Positions 17,282 through 26,400 of a DNA stretch of 64,000 bases are shown in pieces. This stretch comes from Ascidiimonas sp046199005 (lineage in GTDB: Bacteria > Bacteroidota > Bacteroidia > Flavobacteriales > Flavobacteriaceae). The notes under the pieces are model-generated. The model did no database searches and was not told where the DNA came from. It was given only the letters and a program-made list of their open reading frames with translations. Position numbers and translations under genes: made by a program. The stretch lies in the NCBI GenBank assembly GCA_046199005.1, contig CP176050.1, forward strand, positions 434,001 through 498,000, in the 5' to 3' direction. Within the stretch, counting starts at the first letter, position 1. Each line of letters starts with the position of its first letter.

Positions 17282-17622
17282 CAAAGAAGTTTCCTAGAAG
17301 GTATGATAAAATACATACGTTTGATAAACATGTCGAACGCATTTTGTCTGCATAAGTTGCCGTCTCTACCGGTGGTATTTTGTTTGCATATAGAGGGTCA
17401 GAATCTATAGGGTCTTCAATTCAATTACTGATATCTGATCAAATACTTTTTCTAAAGAGTAATTCGTCAGTTAAAATCTATTTCAACTGAATTCAAAAAC
17501 AATTTATTTCCCCCTCCTTTTTTTTCAATCAAGATGCCAAAACTTTTGATCTGTTCATGTTTCAGAGTTTTATGGACTTTCGCAACTTCTTATTTTTACG
17601 TCTATTCCACGCAACTACCTAA
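17282..17622. other. Intergenic region with no gene seen
   Basis: Between the tRNA and the terminator hairpin there is AT-rich DNA with no supported reading frame. The only structure seen is the 12-bp duplication of the tRNA anticodon arm at 17285-17296. Confidence 0.5.
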
Positions 17623-17677
17623 ACCTTATTGAATTTTAGTGAAAGTAATTCAAACTTTGTTCAAAATTCAATAAGGT
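17623..17677 (+). terminator. Long-stem hairpin terminator
   Basis: A 15-bp perfect inverted repeat (ACCTTATTGAATTTT at 17623-17637, partner at 17663-17677) with a 25-nt loop, followed by CTTTTT. It lies between the tRNA (plus) and the 3' end of the NHL lipoprotein gene (minus) and could end either transcript; the T-run favours the plus strand. Confidence 0.6.
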
Positions 17678-17689
17678 CTTTTTAAGCGC

Positions 17690-18631
17690 CTAAAATTTTA
17701 TGGCTCTTAAACCTGGCTCCCCATATTGGGATATATATAAAATTCGCCTTCTTTCATCAGCGGCTATCCCATTTGGGCTTGAAAAAGTAGCTTCATCTAG
17801 TTTTCCATCCTTGTTGCCTGCGTTACCAATATTACCTGCAAAGATTTCAGTAGTACCATCAAAACCAACTTTGAAAATCACATGATCGCCAATTCCAGTT
17901 GCATAAATGGCATCCTCAAAAATAGTCATGTAACCGATAGCAAAACCCTGAGTCGTATTGGGAATGTTGGCAATTAATGAAACCTCACCTTCAGGAGTGA
18001 CTTTCAAAATATCTGCAGTAAAGAAATTAGCGGTAATTATATTTCCATCTTCGTCTATATCTATTCCCACACATCCAAACAACCTGTTATCGGTTGCTAA
18101 AACAGAGATGTTACCATCTGGCATTATTTTATGTAATGTTGGCGCAAAAAAGTTAGCTACATATATAACATCGTCATTATCTATTGCAACACCTGAGGGC
18201 CATCCAGGAATCTCTGCTACTTTCCTGGAGGAACCATCCGTGGCTATTTTTACAAGTACACCCGAAACCGCATCATTATTATTTTCGGTATTGAAGTAAA
18301 GATTGCCATTACTGTCTTGAGCACTTCCCATCGGAGCCTCAAATCCCTCTGCTTTTATTTTGATACCTCGTTTATTGATTTGAAAAACCTGAGTGCCATT
18401 ATATTTGCCAAGTTCGGGATCAAAAACACCGAAGTTTGAGGCAAAAAGTGTACCATCTGAGGAAACATACAAACCATCGTTGGCTGGAAATTCAGCACCG
18501 AAAATAGTCTTTACTTTTAGGTTTTTTTTGCCGCCATTCCCAATGAAGTCATTTACACATCCACTTAGGAAAAGTGCCATAAGCATAAGAATAGCAATTG
18601 TCGATTTTCGAAAAATAATTTGATTTTTCAT
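17690..18631 (-). CDS. NHL/SMP-30-like beta-propeller lipoprotein
   Basis: About 313 residues from the Met at 18631, giving a lipoprotein signal with lipobox LSGC; a longer reading from 18700 would bury it. The mature protein shows repeated strand units such as NGNLYFNTENNN, NDDVIYVANFFAP, DGNIITANFFTADIL and SSPNGIAADERRRILYIS, typical of NHL or SMP-30/gluconolactonase-like propellers. It may bind a ligand or act as a lactonase, but no catalytic residue can be assigned. The AraC-type regulator lies upstream on the same strand, which suggests regulation of this gene by it. Confidence 0.75.
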   Translation of the reverse strand: MKNQIIFRKSTIAILMLMALFLSGCVNDFIGNGGKKNLKVKTIFGAEFPANDGLYVSSDGTLFASNFGVFDPELGKYNGTQVFQINKRGIKIKAEGFEAPMGSAQDSNGNLYFNTENNNDAVSGVLVKIATDGSSRKVAEIPGWPSGVAIDNDDVIYVANFFAPTLHKIMPDGNISVLATDNRLFGCVGIDIDEDGNIITANFFTADILKVTPEGEVSLIANIPNTTQGFAIGYMTIFEDAIYATGIGDHVIFKVGFDGTTEIFAGNIGNAGNKDGKLDEATFSSPNGIAADERRRILYISQYGEPGLRAIKF

Positions 18632-18713
18632 CTTAGGAATATTTAATGTTAGATGGGTAAATGTATTTTCGAAATTTCTGGTATTCGACGCATTGGGCAC
18701 GCTGACACTTTAT

Positions 18714-19832
18714 TCAGGCTACTTTTGTATTTTTTAAGTATTCTTTTGGAGTGATTCCCATTTCCGATTTAAAAACCCTGTTGAACGTAGATTTAGAATT
18801 AAAACCCACATCCAATGCCAGAGCCAGCAAAGTGTGGTTCGAATGCTCATTTGCATCGATCTTTTTTAGAAACGCCCTAATTCTGAATTTGTTTATGTAT
18901 TCGTAAAAAGAAGCCTGATATATTTGATTTAATAGCCACGAAAGATTATTAGAAGAGGTATCCAGCTTATCTGCCAATACTTTCAAGGTAAGGTCTGATC
19001 TTAGGTAAATTTCTTCTTCTTCCATAAAATAATGTAACCGTTTCTGCAATATCTTAATCTCTTCGGGTTTTAAGCGGTTATTTTCAGATTTTGGTTTTGA
19101 TTCAAAAGAAATTCTAAAGATCGATGGTTGTCTTAGGCTAAAATATCCGATGACATATATAAACAAAGGCGTCGAAATCCACATAGTTACATAATTGAAA
19201 TATTTTAAAGGAGTTCGCAGGAAATTTGTGCTCAAAAAGCTCACCAACCATAATGTGATAAATATCGCAAGGGTAGCCAACAAAAGTTTTAAGTAGTTTG
19301 ACACGTTCTGATGGAAGGACAATTCGGTTTTTTCTTTGGCTGAATATCTTTTAATAACAAGAAGGCTTTCAATCCAGTAGTAGCTAAATGAAATTAATCC
19401 TGCAGCTTCAACGATGAAAAATATTAAGTTTAGCTTACCGGAAAAGTAGATTTCGTTAAAAGCTTCCAAAGAAAAGGTCAACGCCCAGAGATAATAGCAC
19501 AAGTGCATAAAAGCTGGAATATAATTCCACCAAATTAGTTTAAAAACAGGGATTTCCTTAAATATAAGTCGTCTTACGTAAGTGTAGATTAGTGGTCCAA
19601 ACAAAAAAATGGTCGTATCTATAAGTACGCCAAATCTCCATACCCAAATTTCAGGTATCCGGTAGGCTGCAATCCTACCGAAAAGCATCACGACAGCAAT
19701 CAAAAGTAAATAGGAAAGAATCTTATTCGCAGACTTATTGCGATCATGAATAAGTCTCAATGAAATGGATAAAAATATCCCTTGGCTTATCCCTAGAAAC
19801 AGTATAAGATCTGTAAAATTTAACAATCCCAT
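18714..19832 (-). CDS. Membrane-anchored AraC-family transcriptional regulator
   Basis: About 372 residues from the Met at 19832 (MGLLNFTDLILFLG); the Met at 19853 is an alternative. The N-terminal part has about seven hydrophobic helices, and the C-terminal AraC domain contains LADKLDTSSNNLSWLLNQ and LALDVGFNSKSTFNRVFK, the two HTH units, ending MGITPKEYL. Membrane sensor plus AraC domain is a frequent Bacteroidota design that ties DNA binding to an extracellular or membrane signal. The adjacent propeller lipoprotein gene is a natural target. Confidence 0.85.
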   Translation of the reverse strand: MGLLNFTDLILFLGISQGIFLSISLRLIHDRNKSANKILSYLLLIAVVMLFGRIAAYRIPEIWVWRFGVLIDTTIFLFGPLIYTYVRRLIFKEIPVFKLIWWNYIPAFMHLCYYLWALTFSLEAFNEIYFSGKLNLIFFIVEAAGLISFSYYWIESLLVIKRYSAKEKTELSFHQNVSNYLKLLLATLAIFITLWLVSFLSTNFLRTPLKYFNYVTMWISTPLFIYVIGYFSLRQPSIFRISFESKPKSENNRLKPEEIKILQKRLHYFMEEEEIYLRSDLTLKVLADKLDTSSNNLSWLLNQIYQASFYEYINKFRIRAFLKKIDANEHSNHTLLALALDVGFNSKSTFNRVFKSEMGITPKEYLKNTKVA

Positions 19833-20038
19833 CGTTTTAATTTCAATACGCATAAAAGTATACATTATAGACTTAACCCAGGTACTAATGGGCACATTGA
19901 TACCCTTTCAATAGGTAACGAATTTAATTTTCGCGGTTCGATAAGCTTACTTTTAAGGATTCCAACTAACTTTAATATTTTAGCGTATGAAAAGGAAAGT
20001 TACTTAGACGATAGTAAAGAAGAAGTTATTTAGTTTAT

Positions 20039-20626
20039 ATGAAAAAATACATGCGTTTCGCAAACGTTCCGAATGCACTTTCTCTATATCGGTTGTTATC
20101 TTTTCCTTTCATATTGTATGTTGCATTAAAGAACTATGAATCCCTGTTTGCCGTCTTGTTGATCATTAATCTGATCACAGATATTTTAGATGGTCTAATT
20201 GCCCGGGTATTTAAACTTGAAACTGACTTTGGGGCGCGATTAGATTCCATTGCAGATTTCGGTACTTATATCTTAGCGATTACCGGGATTTTTATTTTCA
20301 AACATGAAGATTTTCAACCCCATTGGTGGAGTTTTGGTTGTTTTTTGAGCCTTTTCATAATAAGCCATTTACTGGCTTTATTGAAGTTCAAACGCTTTCC
20401 TTGTCTACATTTGTATTCTTGGAAAATAGGAGGATATATACAGGGATTTTTCTTTTTTGTATTGTTTGCCAACAGATTCTACGAACCTTTTTACTACCTT
20501 ATGGTGATCTGGGGAATTTTAGCTTTTTCAGAGCACATCTTAATTCAACTGCTTATCAATGAAATGAAGCCAAATGCCAAAGGTTTATATTGGGTATTGA
20601 AGGATATCAAAAATTCTAATAAATGA
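20039..20626 (+). CDS. CDP-alcohol phosphatidyltransferase family protein
   Basis: A 195-residue integral membrane protein. The family signature D-x2-DG-x2-AR-x8-G-x3-D-x3-D is complete (DILDGLIARVFKLETDFGAR then LDSIAD), with about six hydrophobic helices. Members transfer a phosphatidyl group from CDP-diacylglycerol to an alcohol, building phospholipid head groups. The acceptor (glycerol-phosphate, inositol, serine) is not evident. The following gene is decayed and overlaps its stop. Confidence 0.88.
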   Translation: MKKYMRFANVPNALSLYRLLSFPFILYVALKNYESLFAVLLIINLITDILDGLIARVFKLETDFGARLDSIADFGTYILAITGIFIFKHEDFQPHWWSFGCFLSLFIISHLLALLKFKRFPCLHLYSWKIGGYIQGFFFFVLFANRFYEPFYYLMVIWGILAFSEHILIQLLINEMKPNAKGLYWVLKDIKNSNK

Positions 20627-20642
20627 CAAATCAGGAATTAAA

Positions 20643-21060
20643 ATGGCACTCCGTTGGTGTGAAACGAAAAGATGGATTTTTAATTTAGTTTTAGTGATCT
20701 CAGTAGCGTTGGTTATTTATTGGCACCGCCAAAGGGTCTAGTACCCCGAGGCTTGCCTCGAAATTAAACATTTATTTCAAGCAAATGCCTCATGGGCTTG
20801 CCCTCAGGTAGTTTACTAGGCAGGGTCGCAAAGTTTTTTATCATTAACGAAGTCTGATTTACCCGGTATAATAGGGAGGGTTTTTTAGCGAAATTCTTTT
20901 ATTCGGCAGGTACGTTGTTAGAACTTTTAGAATGGTATTATCTGAAAAAAAAGATAGGAATTAGAAAGATAAGACTTTTGCTTTTTTAACCGGTACAACT
21001 TTGGGTTCTTTATGTACTATCTGGTGCGCCTGGAATATTTTTATATTCGCCAAATGGTGA
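20643..21060 (+). pseudogene. Remnant of a small membrane protein, interrupted by repeat copy B
   Basis: Three fragments can be read. The 5' piece from ATG 20643 encodes MALRWCETKRWIFN and a hydrophobic helix, and stops at 20739 inside repeat copy B. A second piece from 20858 in another frame reads FTRYNREGFLAKFF, then GTLLELLEWYYLKKK, and ends at a stop after a run of six T. With seven T the frame would continue LTGTTLGSLCTIWCAW to a stop at 21060. A TGA also lies just before 20858. The pieces look like one former membrane protein of about 100-110 residues. Confidence 0.55.
20716..20816 (-). repeat. Dispersed 101-bp repeat, copy B
   Basis: Reading on the minus strand from 20816, this copy starts GTAAACTACCT and ends GCCAATAAA at 20716, aligned over the full length with copy A without gaps (about 80% identity by eye). 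It contains the perfect hairpin CGAGGC-AA-GCCTCG and TTGGC-GGT-GCCAA. It interrupts the membrane-protein remnant. Confidence 0.8.
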
Positions 21061-21094
21061 ATATCTCTAGGTTAGAAAAGAAAAAGGTTCTTTA

Positions 21095-22063
21095 CTATTT
21101 CTGGTAATCTTTGTTCAAAAGAAGTTTATCAAGCTCCTGAAGCATTACCTCAGTAATTCTGTCCAAATCATAGGTGTGAGCCCAGCCCCAATCTTTACGC
21201 GCTTCGCTGTCGTCTATGCTTTCCGGCCATCCATCGGCGATCTCCTGTCGATAATCAGGCTCATAACTTATTTTAAATTCTGGTTTGATTTTTTGAATAC
21301 TCGATGCAATTTCTTCAGGACCAAAGCTTATGGCGGCTAAGTTATATGAAGATCTAATTTTAATAGACGCTTCCGGTGCATTCATAATTTGCATCGTAGC
21401 CTGAATCGCATCTTCCATAAACATCATAGGAAGAATGGTTCCTTTCTTAAGGAAGCAGCTAAAATGTTCATTTTTTACAGCTTTATGATAGATGTCCACT
21501 GCATAATCTGTAGTACCACCCCCAGGAGGGGTTTTGTAACTTATGAGACCGGGATATCTAATGCTTCGAACATCCACTCCGTATTTGACATGAAAATATT
21601 CACACCATCTTTCACCTGCCAGTTTGGTAATTCCATACACTGTTAGTGGTTCGATCACTGTTCTTTGGGGAGTTTGAACTTTTGGAGTTGTGGGGCCGTA
21701 AACAGCGATAGAGCTTGGCCAGAAAATTTTCTTTATAAGTTTTTCGCGTCCCATATCTAAAACATGAGATAATGAGTTCATGTTAAGTTCCCATGCCAAT
21801 TGAGGGTTCTTCTCGGAGGTAGCAGATAGGAGTGCTGCCATGAGATAGACATCGGTGATTTTGTATTGGTCGACTACTTTTAAAAGAGCTTCCTTGTCTT
21901 TGGCATCAACAATTTCAAAGGGGCCTTTTCCCAAAAGCTTTTCATCTCCTTCACGAATGTCTGCTGCCACCACATTTTGGTTCCCAAAACGTTGTCTTAA
22001 GGCTAGCGTAAGCTCAGATCCAATCTGTCCGCACGCTCCTATAATAAGTATTTTTATGTCCAT
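21095..22063 (-). CDS. NAD-dependent epimerase/dehydratase (threonine-dehydrogenase-like SDR)
   Basis: About 322 residues from the Met at 22063 (MDIKILIIGACGQIGSEL). The N-terminal GxxGxxG-type NAD-binding motif, YGITKLAGERWCEYF with the Tyr-x3-Lys pair, and FGPEEIASSI place it in the extended short-chain dehydrogenase group. Bacteroidota proteins of this kind are often called L-threonine 3-dehydrogenase or UDP-sugar epimerase; sequence alone does not settle which. An upstream Met at 22102 is rejected because a -7 box lies between. Confidence 0.85.
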   Translation of the reverse strand: MDIKILIIGACGQIGSELTLALRQRFGNQNVVAADIREGDEKLLGKGPFEIVDAKDKEALLKVVDQYKITDVYLMAALLSATSEKNPQLAWELNMNSLSHVLDMGREKLIKKIFWPSSIAVYGPTTPKVQTPQRTVIEPLTVYGITKLAGERWCEYFHVKYGVDVRSIRYPGLISYKTPPGGGTTDYAVDIYHKAVKNEHFSCFLKKGTILPMMFMEDAIQATMQIMNAPEASIKIRSSYNLAAISFGPEEIASSIQKIKPEFKISYEPDYRQEIADGWPESIDDSEARKDWGWAHTYDLDRITEVMLQELDKLLLNKDYQK

Positions 22064-22083
22064 TAAATTCCAAAAAACTGTGT

Positions 22084-22091
22084 CAAAGATA
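22084..22091 (-). promoter_or_regulatory. -7 element of the epimerase gene
   Basis: TATCTTTG on the minus strand (22091 to 22084) matches TAnnTTTG exactly and lies 20 bp upstream of the chosen ATG at 22063. No clear -33 TTG is seen. Confidence 0.5.
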
Positions 22092-22325
22092 AATATTTCC
22101 ACCCTTATTTTTTGTCAGGAATCCCAATGAAATAATAAAAAATTCATAAAAAAAAGGTCATTTAGCTGCAATCCATTGTTAAATGAATAATTTATGACCA
22201 TTTTATTTACAAATAACTAGATAAAATGATACTTATAAATTAAAAGGAATATGGTAATTTTAGCCTTTATTTATAATAGGTTATAGAAAAGGGTTCTAAT
22301 CCTGTTGTTATACAAATGTAAACTC

Positions 22326-22847
22326 ATGAATCACAAGAGAAATCTTATCCTGTTTTATGCGCTCATCTTACTTCTCTCCGGAACTTCCTGTCAGGAGAAA
22401 TCGGATAACGTTTCGGAGACTGAAGATAAAATCACCATCTCAGAAAGCATTCAGGGAGAATTGCCTCAAATTATTCCGTTGACCGGAGAAGCAAAAGAAA
22501 ATGTAGACAATTGGACTGAGTTTACCGATTTTGATAGTGAACTGAGACGAATCTATGAAAATGACATTGATCTCGAATCACTATTGAATGAATTACTGCG
22601 CAGAGAAAAAGAATTGAGAGCATCTGACTTTCCTGAAAAGTTTAATATCCCTGCCGTCCAAAGTAGATTATTGGTGTTACGAACATATTTAGGAAGAACA
22701 CAAGCAGCATTAACAGAAAATGATCCTTCTTTAATGCATAAAGAAAAAATTGCGGTTATAAAAGCCTACAATGCATTAAGGGTACAATTCATGGATGCAT
22801 GGAAAAAGAATATTGCAGAAGAGTTTCTCAAAAACGACTCTATTTAA
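22326..22847 (+). CDS. Putative lipoprotein
   Basis: About 173 residues from ATG 22326 (MNHKRNLILFYALILLL), with lipobox GTSC. The mature part is helical and charged (DLESLLNELLRREKELRA) without a recognised motif. It is 10 bp upstream of the NTF2-like gene and probably cotranscribed with it and the large T9SS protein. The function is unknown. Confidence 0.7.
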   Translation: MNHKRNLILFYALILLLSGTSCQEKSDNVSETEDKITISESIQGELPQIIPLTGEAKENVDNWTEFTDFDSELRRIYENDIDLESLLNELLRREKELRASDFPEKFNIPAVQSRLLVLRTYLGRTQAALTENDPSLMHKEKIAVIKAYNALRVQFMDAWKKNIAEEFLKNDSI

Positions 22848-22857
22848 GTAAAATGTT

Positions 22858-23364
22858 ATGAATTATAAAACAATCTGTCTGCTTGTATTTTTAAGTTTAC
22901 ATGCAGTAGTCTCAACGGCACAACAAACCGAAAAAGAAAGGATCGATGCGGTATTAACGCAGTGGCATCTTGCAGCAGCGGAAGCTTCTTTTGATACTTA
23001 TTTTGGAATGATGACAGATGATGCCGTTTTCATTGGCACAGATGCTACCGAGAACTGGCAAAACGAAGATTTTAAAGCGTTTGCAAAGCCTTATTTTGAT
23101 AAAGGAAAAGCCTGGTCATTCACTGCTGTTGAAAGAAATATTTATTTAGATGAAACCGGAAACATAGCCTGGTTTGATGAACTATTGGATACAAGAATGA
23201 AAATTTGCAGGGGTAGCGGAATACTTAAAAAAATAAATGGTGATTGGAAAATTGCACACTATGTTTTATCTATAACAATACCTAATGATAATGTGGAAAA
23301 TGTTGTTAAAGAAAAAGGTGTTTTTGATGATGAATTGTTAGATCAACTGAAAAAGAATAATTAA
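22858..23364 (+). CDS. Secreted NTF2-like/DUF4440 protein
   Basis: A 168-residue protein with a signal peptide (MNYKTICLLVFLSLHAVVST). The mature part fits the NTF2/SnoaL-like (DUF4440) fold: WHLAAAEASFDTYFGMMTDDA, then WQNEDFKAFAKPYF and GSGILKKINGDWKIAHYVLS. These folds are used as enzymes or binding modules; here no function is indicated beyond periplasmic location. It lies 10 bp after the lipoprotein gene. Confidence 0.78.
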   Translation: MNYKTICLLVFLSLHAVVSTAQQTEKERIDAVLTQWHLAAAEASFDTYFGMMTDDAVFIGTDATENWQNEDFKAFAKPYFDKGKAWSFTAVERNIYLDETGNIAWFDELLDTRMKICRGSGILKKINGDWKIAHYVLSITIPNDNVENVVKEKGVFDDELLDQLKKNN

Positions 23365-23439
23365 CATCTAATTCTTTAACGTTTTTTTTAGATTTTTAAA
23401 AACTTCTTATATATTTAGCCCTTAACTTGAAATTTTACT

Positions 23440-26400
23440 ATGAAAAGGATTTTTCTCCTCTTCGCTTTTGCATTTTCGGCAATAGCGTATGCACAATTTA
23501 ACGAGGGAGCTCCATGGATGAAAGAACTTGAAAATACTTCATCCCGTGGTCCCCAACAACCCTATTCCATTTACGAAATAAGCGAAGCTTTTGACAAGTA
23601 TTGGGAGAACAGAGATTATACAAAAAAAGGTAGCGGTCATAAGCCATATAAAAGATGGGAAAGCTACTGGATTCATTTAGCTGACGAAAACGGATACTTA
23701 CCAACAGCCAAAGAACAGTGGGAAACTTATAGACGTAAACTAAAAGGAATTGGTCGTGCTAATCCTACCAGTGACTGGCAACCTTTAGGTCCATTTACGC
23801 ATTTGGCTCCGGGACAACGTTTACCTGGTCAGGGTAGAGTAAATGCTATTGCTGTAGATCCTAACGATCCTGATACCTGGTATGTAGGAGCACCAGCCGG
23901 TGGTATTTGGAAATCTGTAAATGCCGGATTAAATTGGGTTCCGCTGTCAGATAATTTACCACAAATTGGAGTTTCCGGGATTGCAATTGATCCTAATAAT
24001 TCTAATGTGATCTATATTTCTACCGGTGATGACGATGCAGGGGACACCGTAAGTGCCGGAGTATTTAAAAGTATCGATGGCGGCCTCACCTGGAATGAAA
24101 CTGGTATCAATCCATCGAATACGCCTAGTTCAATGAACGAAATTTTAATGGATCCGGCGAATTCAAGTATTTTATGGGTAGCTACTAACGATGGTGTATA
24201 CAAAACTACTAATGGAGGAAATGACTGGACCCTGTCTTTAGCGGGTCAGAATGTAAAAGACATCAAATTAAGACCTGGCTCCAGCACAACCGTTTATGCA
24301 GTAACAAATGACCGTTTTTATCGTTCTACAGATGCTGGAATTACATTTAATAGGATTGCTATCGGTTTGCCTACCTCTTCCGGTAGATTTGCAATGGCGG
24401 TTACTCCTGCTAATGCAAACTATATTTATATAGTAAGTGCGAATACTCGTTCTGATGATTACTCCTTTCGAGGAATTTTCAAATCTGTAAATGGGGGTGA
24501 TTCGTTTTCGCAAACGGCAGTAACCACAGATATACTTGAGAGTTCTCAAGCCTGGTTCGATCTTGCTATAGAAGCTAGCCCCACTAATCCAGAACAGATT
24601 TTTGTTGGATGTTTGAATATTTGGAAATCTGATAATGGTGGTAATACCTTTTTTAAACTTAATAACTGGTTTATTAAAAACGATGCTTATACGCATGCAG
24701 ATATTCATTTTCTCAGATTCTTTAATGGAGATCTTTATTGTGGTAGTGATGGGGGTATTTACTCTTCTTCTGATAATGGATTTACTTTTACCGATCATAC
24801 TTCGGGACTGGCGATAAGTCAGTTTTACCGTATTTCTGTAGGGAGAAATGATGCCAGTAAAATAATTGGAGGGCTGCAGGATAATGGAGGCCATTCTCGA
24901 AAAGATGGACAATGGAGAAATTACCATGGTGGAGACGGCATGGATAACGTGATGGATCAGTCAGATAATGCATTGATCTACGGATTTACCCAATACGGAG
25001 GATCTTTAAACATATCTGACGATGGAGGTGAAAGCCTTGTTGCGATTGTACAGGAGCCGAACTCGCTTCGTGGAAATTGGATAACCCCATTAGCGATGGA
25101 TAAAAACGGAACGGTTTATTCTGCCTACAACGCGCTTTTTCGATTGGATGGCTTAAACTGGACGAAAGTTTCAGACAATTTCTTTGCGAATGTTGACGAT
25201 TTAGAGATCGATCCTATTGATCCCTCTATCATTTATGTAGCGATCAACAGAGCACTCTTAAAAAGTACAGATTCTGGAGTTACGTTTAACAATGTTTACA
25301 CCTTCCCTTCAAATGTTACAGAAATCGAGGTGAATAATAACGATAATTCCATTATATATGCTACCACAGCAAGTAATGGCATTTACGGAGTGTTTAAATC
25401 TGAGAACGGGGGTGAAGACTTTGCAAGTATTCGAGGCAACCTTCCAACAGACCAACCATTTCTTGCGATCATACATCAGGCAAGAAATACCACCAACCCT
25501 ATTTATGTAGGGACGAATATTGGTGTATATCGTTTGGATGACACCCTTACCGAATGGGAAGAATATTATACCAATCTGCCAAATGTACCTATCAGAGATA
25601 TGGATATAAGCCTGGCAGAGGGTAAACTTATCATTGGAACTTATGGGCGTGGTGTCTGGGAATCACCAATCCCAGTTGAGATACCGGATTCAGATATTGG
25701 TCTTGTAGCGATCAATCAACCAACCGGAAGCCAAATATTTTGTGGTGGTGCAGTACCTGAGATTGAGGTCGAAAATAATGGCACTACAGATATTACAGAA
25801 GTTATCGTAACCTACTCAATAAACGATGGTACCGATAGTGTTTATAATTGGAGCGGAATTATTGCTGTAGATGAAAAGGCTTCAATTCAATTGCCTCCGT
25901 TGAATTTTGAAAACGGAGAATCGCTCTTAAAGGTGAATGTTACTATTGCTGATGATGCTTATGGTGATAACAATGACCTTGCTGTCACTTTCTTTGGAAA
26001 TGTAGAAGGGAATGCAGCTGAGGTTAATTCCTTCGAAACCGAAAGTGATGCTCTCGTAACGTACAATGAAAATGGAGGAACCCCTGAATGGCAAAGAGGT
26101 GCGCCTGCAGGAACTCTTCTGAATGCGGCGGCTTCCGGAAGCAATGTATATGGAACTAATTTAAATGGTGACCACAGTAATAATGTAAAAAGTTATTTGG
26201 TAACCAGATGTTATGATTTTTCGACGATTACGAATCCGGTTTTTAAATTTAAAATGGCGTTTGAACTGGAGATCAATTTCGACATCATGTATGTAGAATA
26301 TTCTACAGATCAAGGCGGTACCTGGAATGTTCTAGGGACTAAAAACAGCGGACCTAACTGGTATAACAGTGATCGTACCAACGCATCCTCGGGTGTTTCA

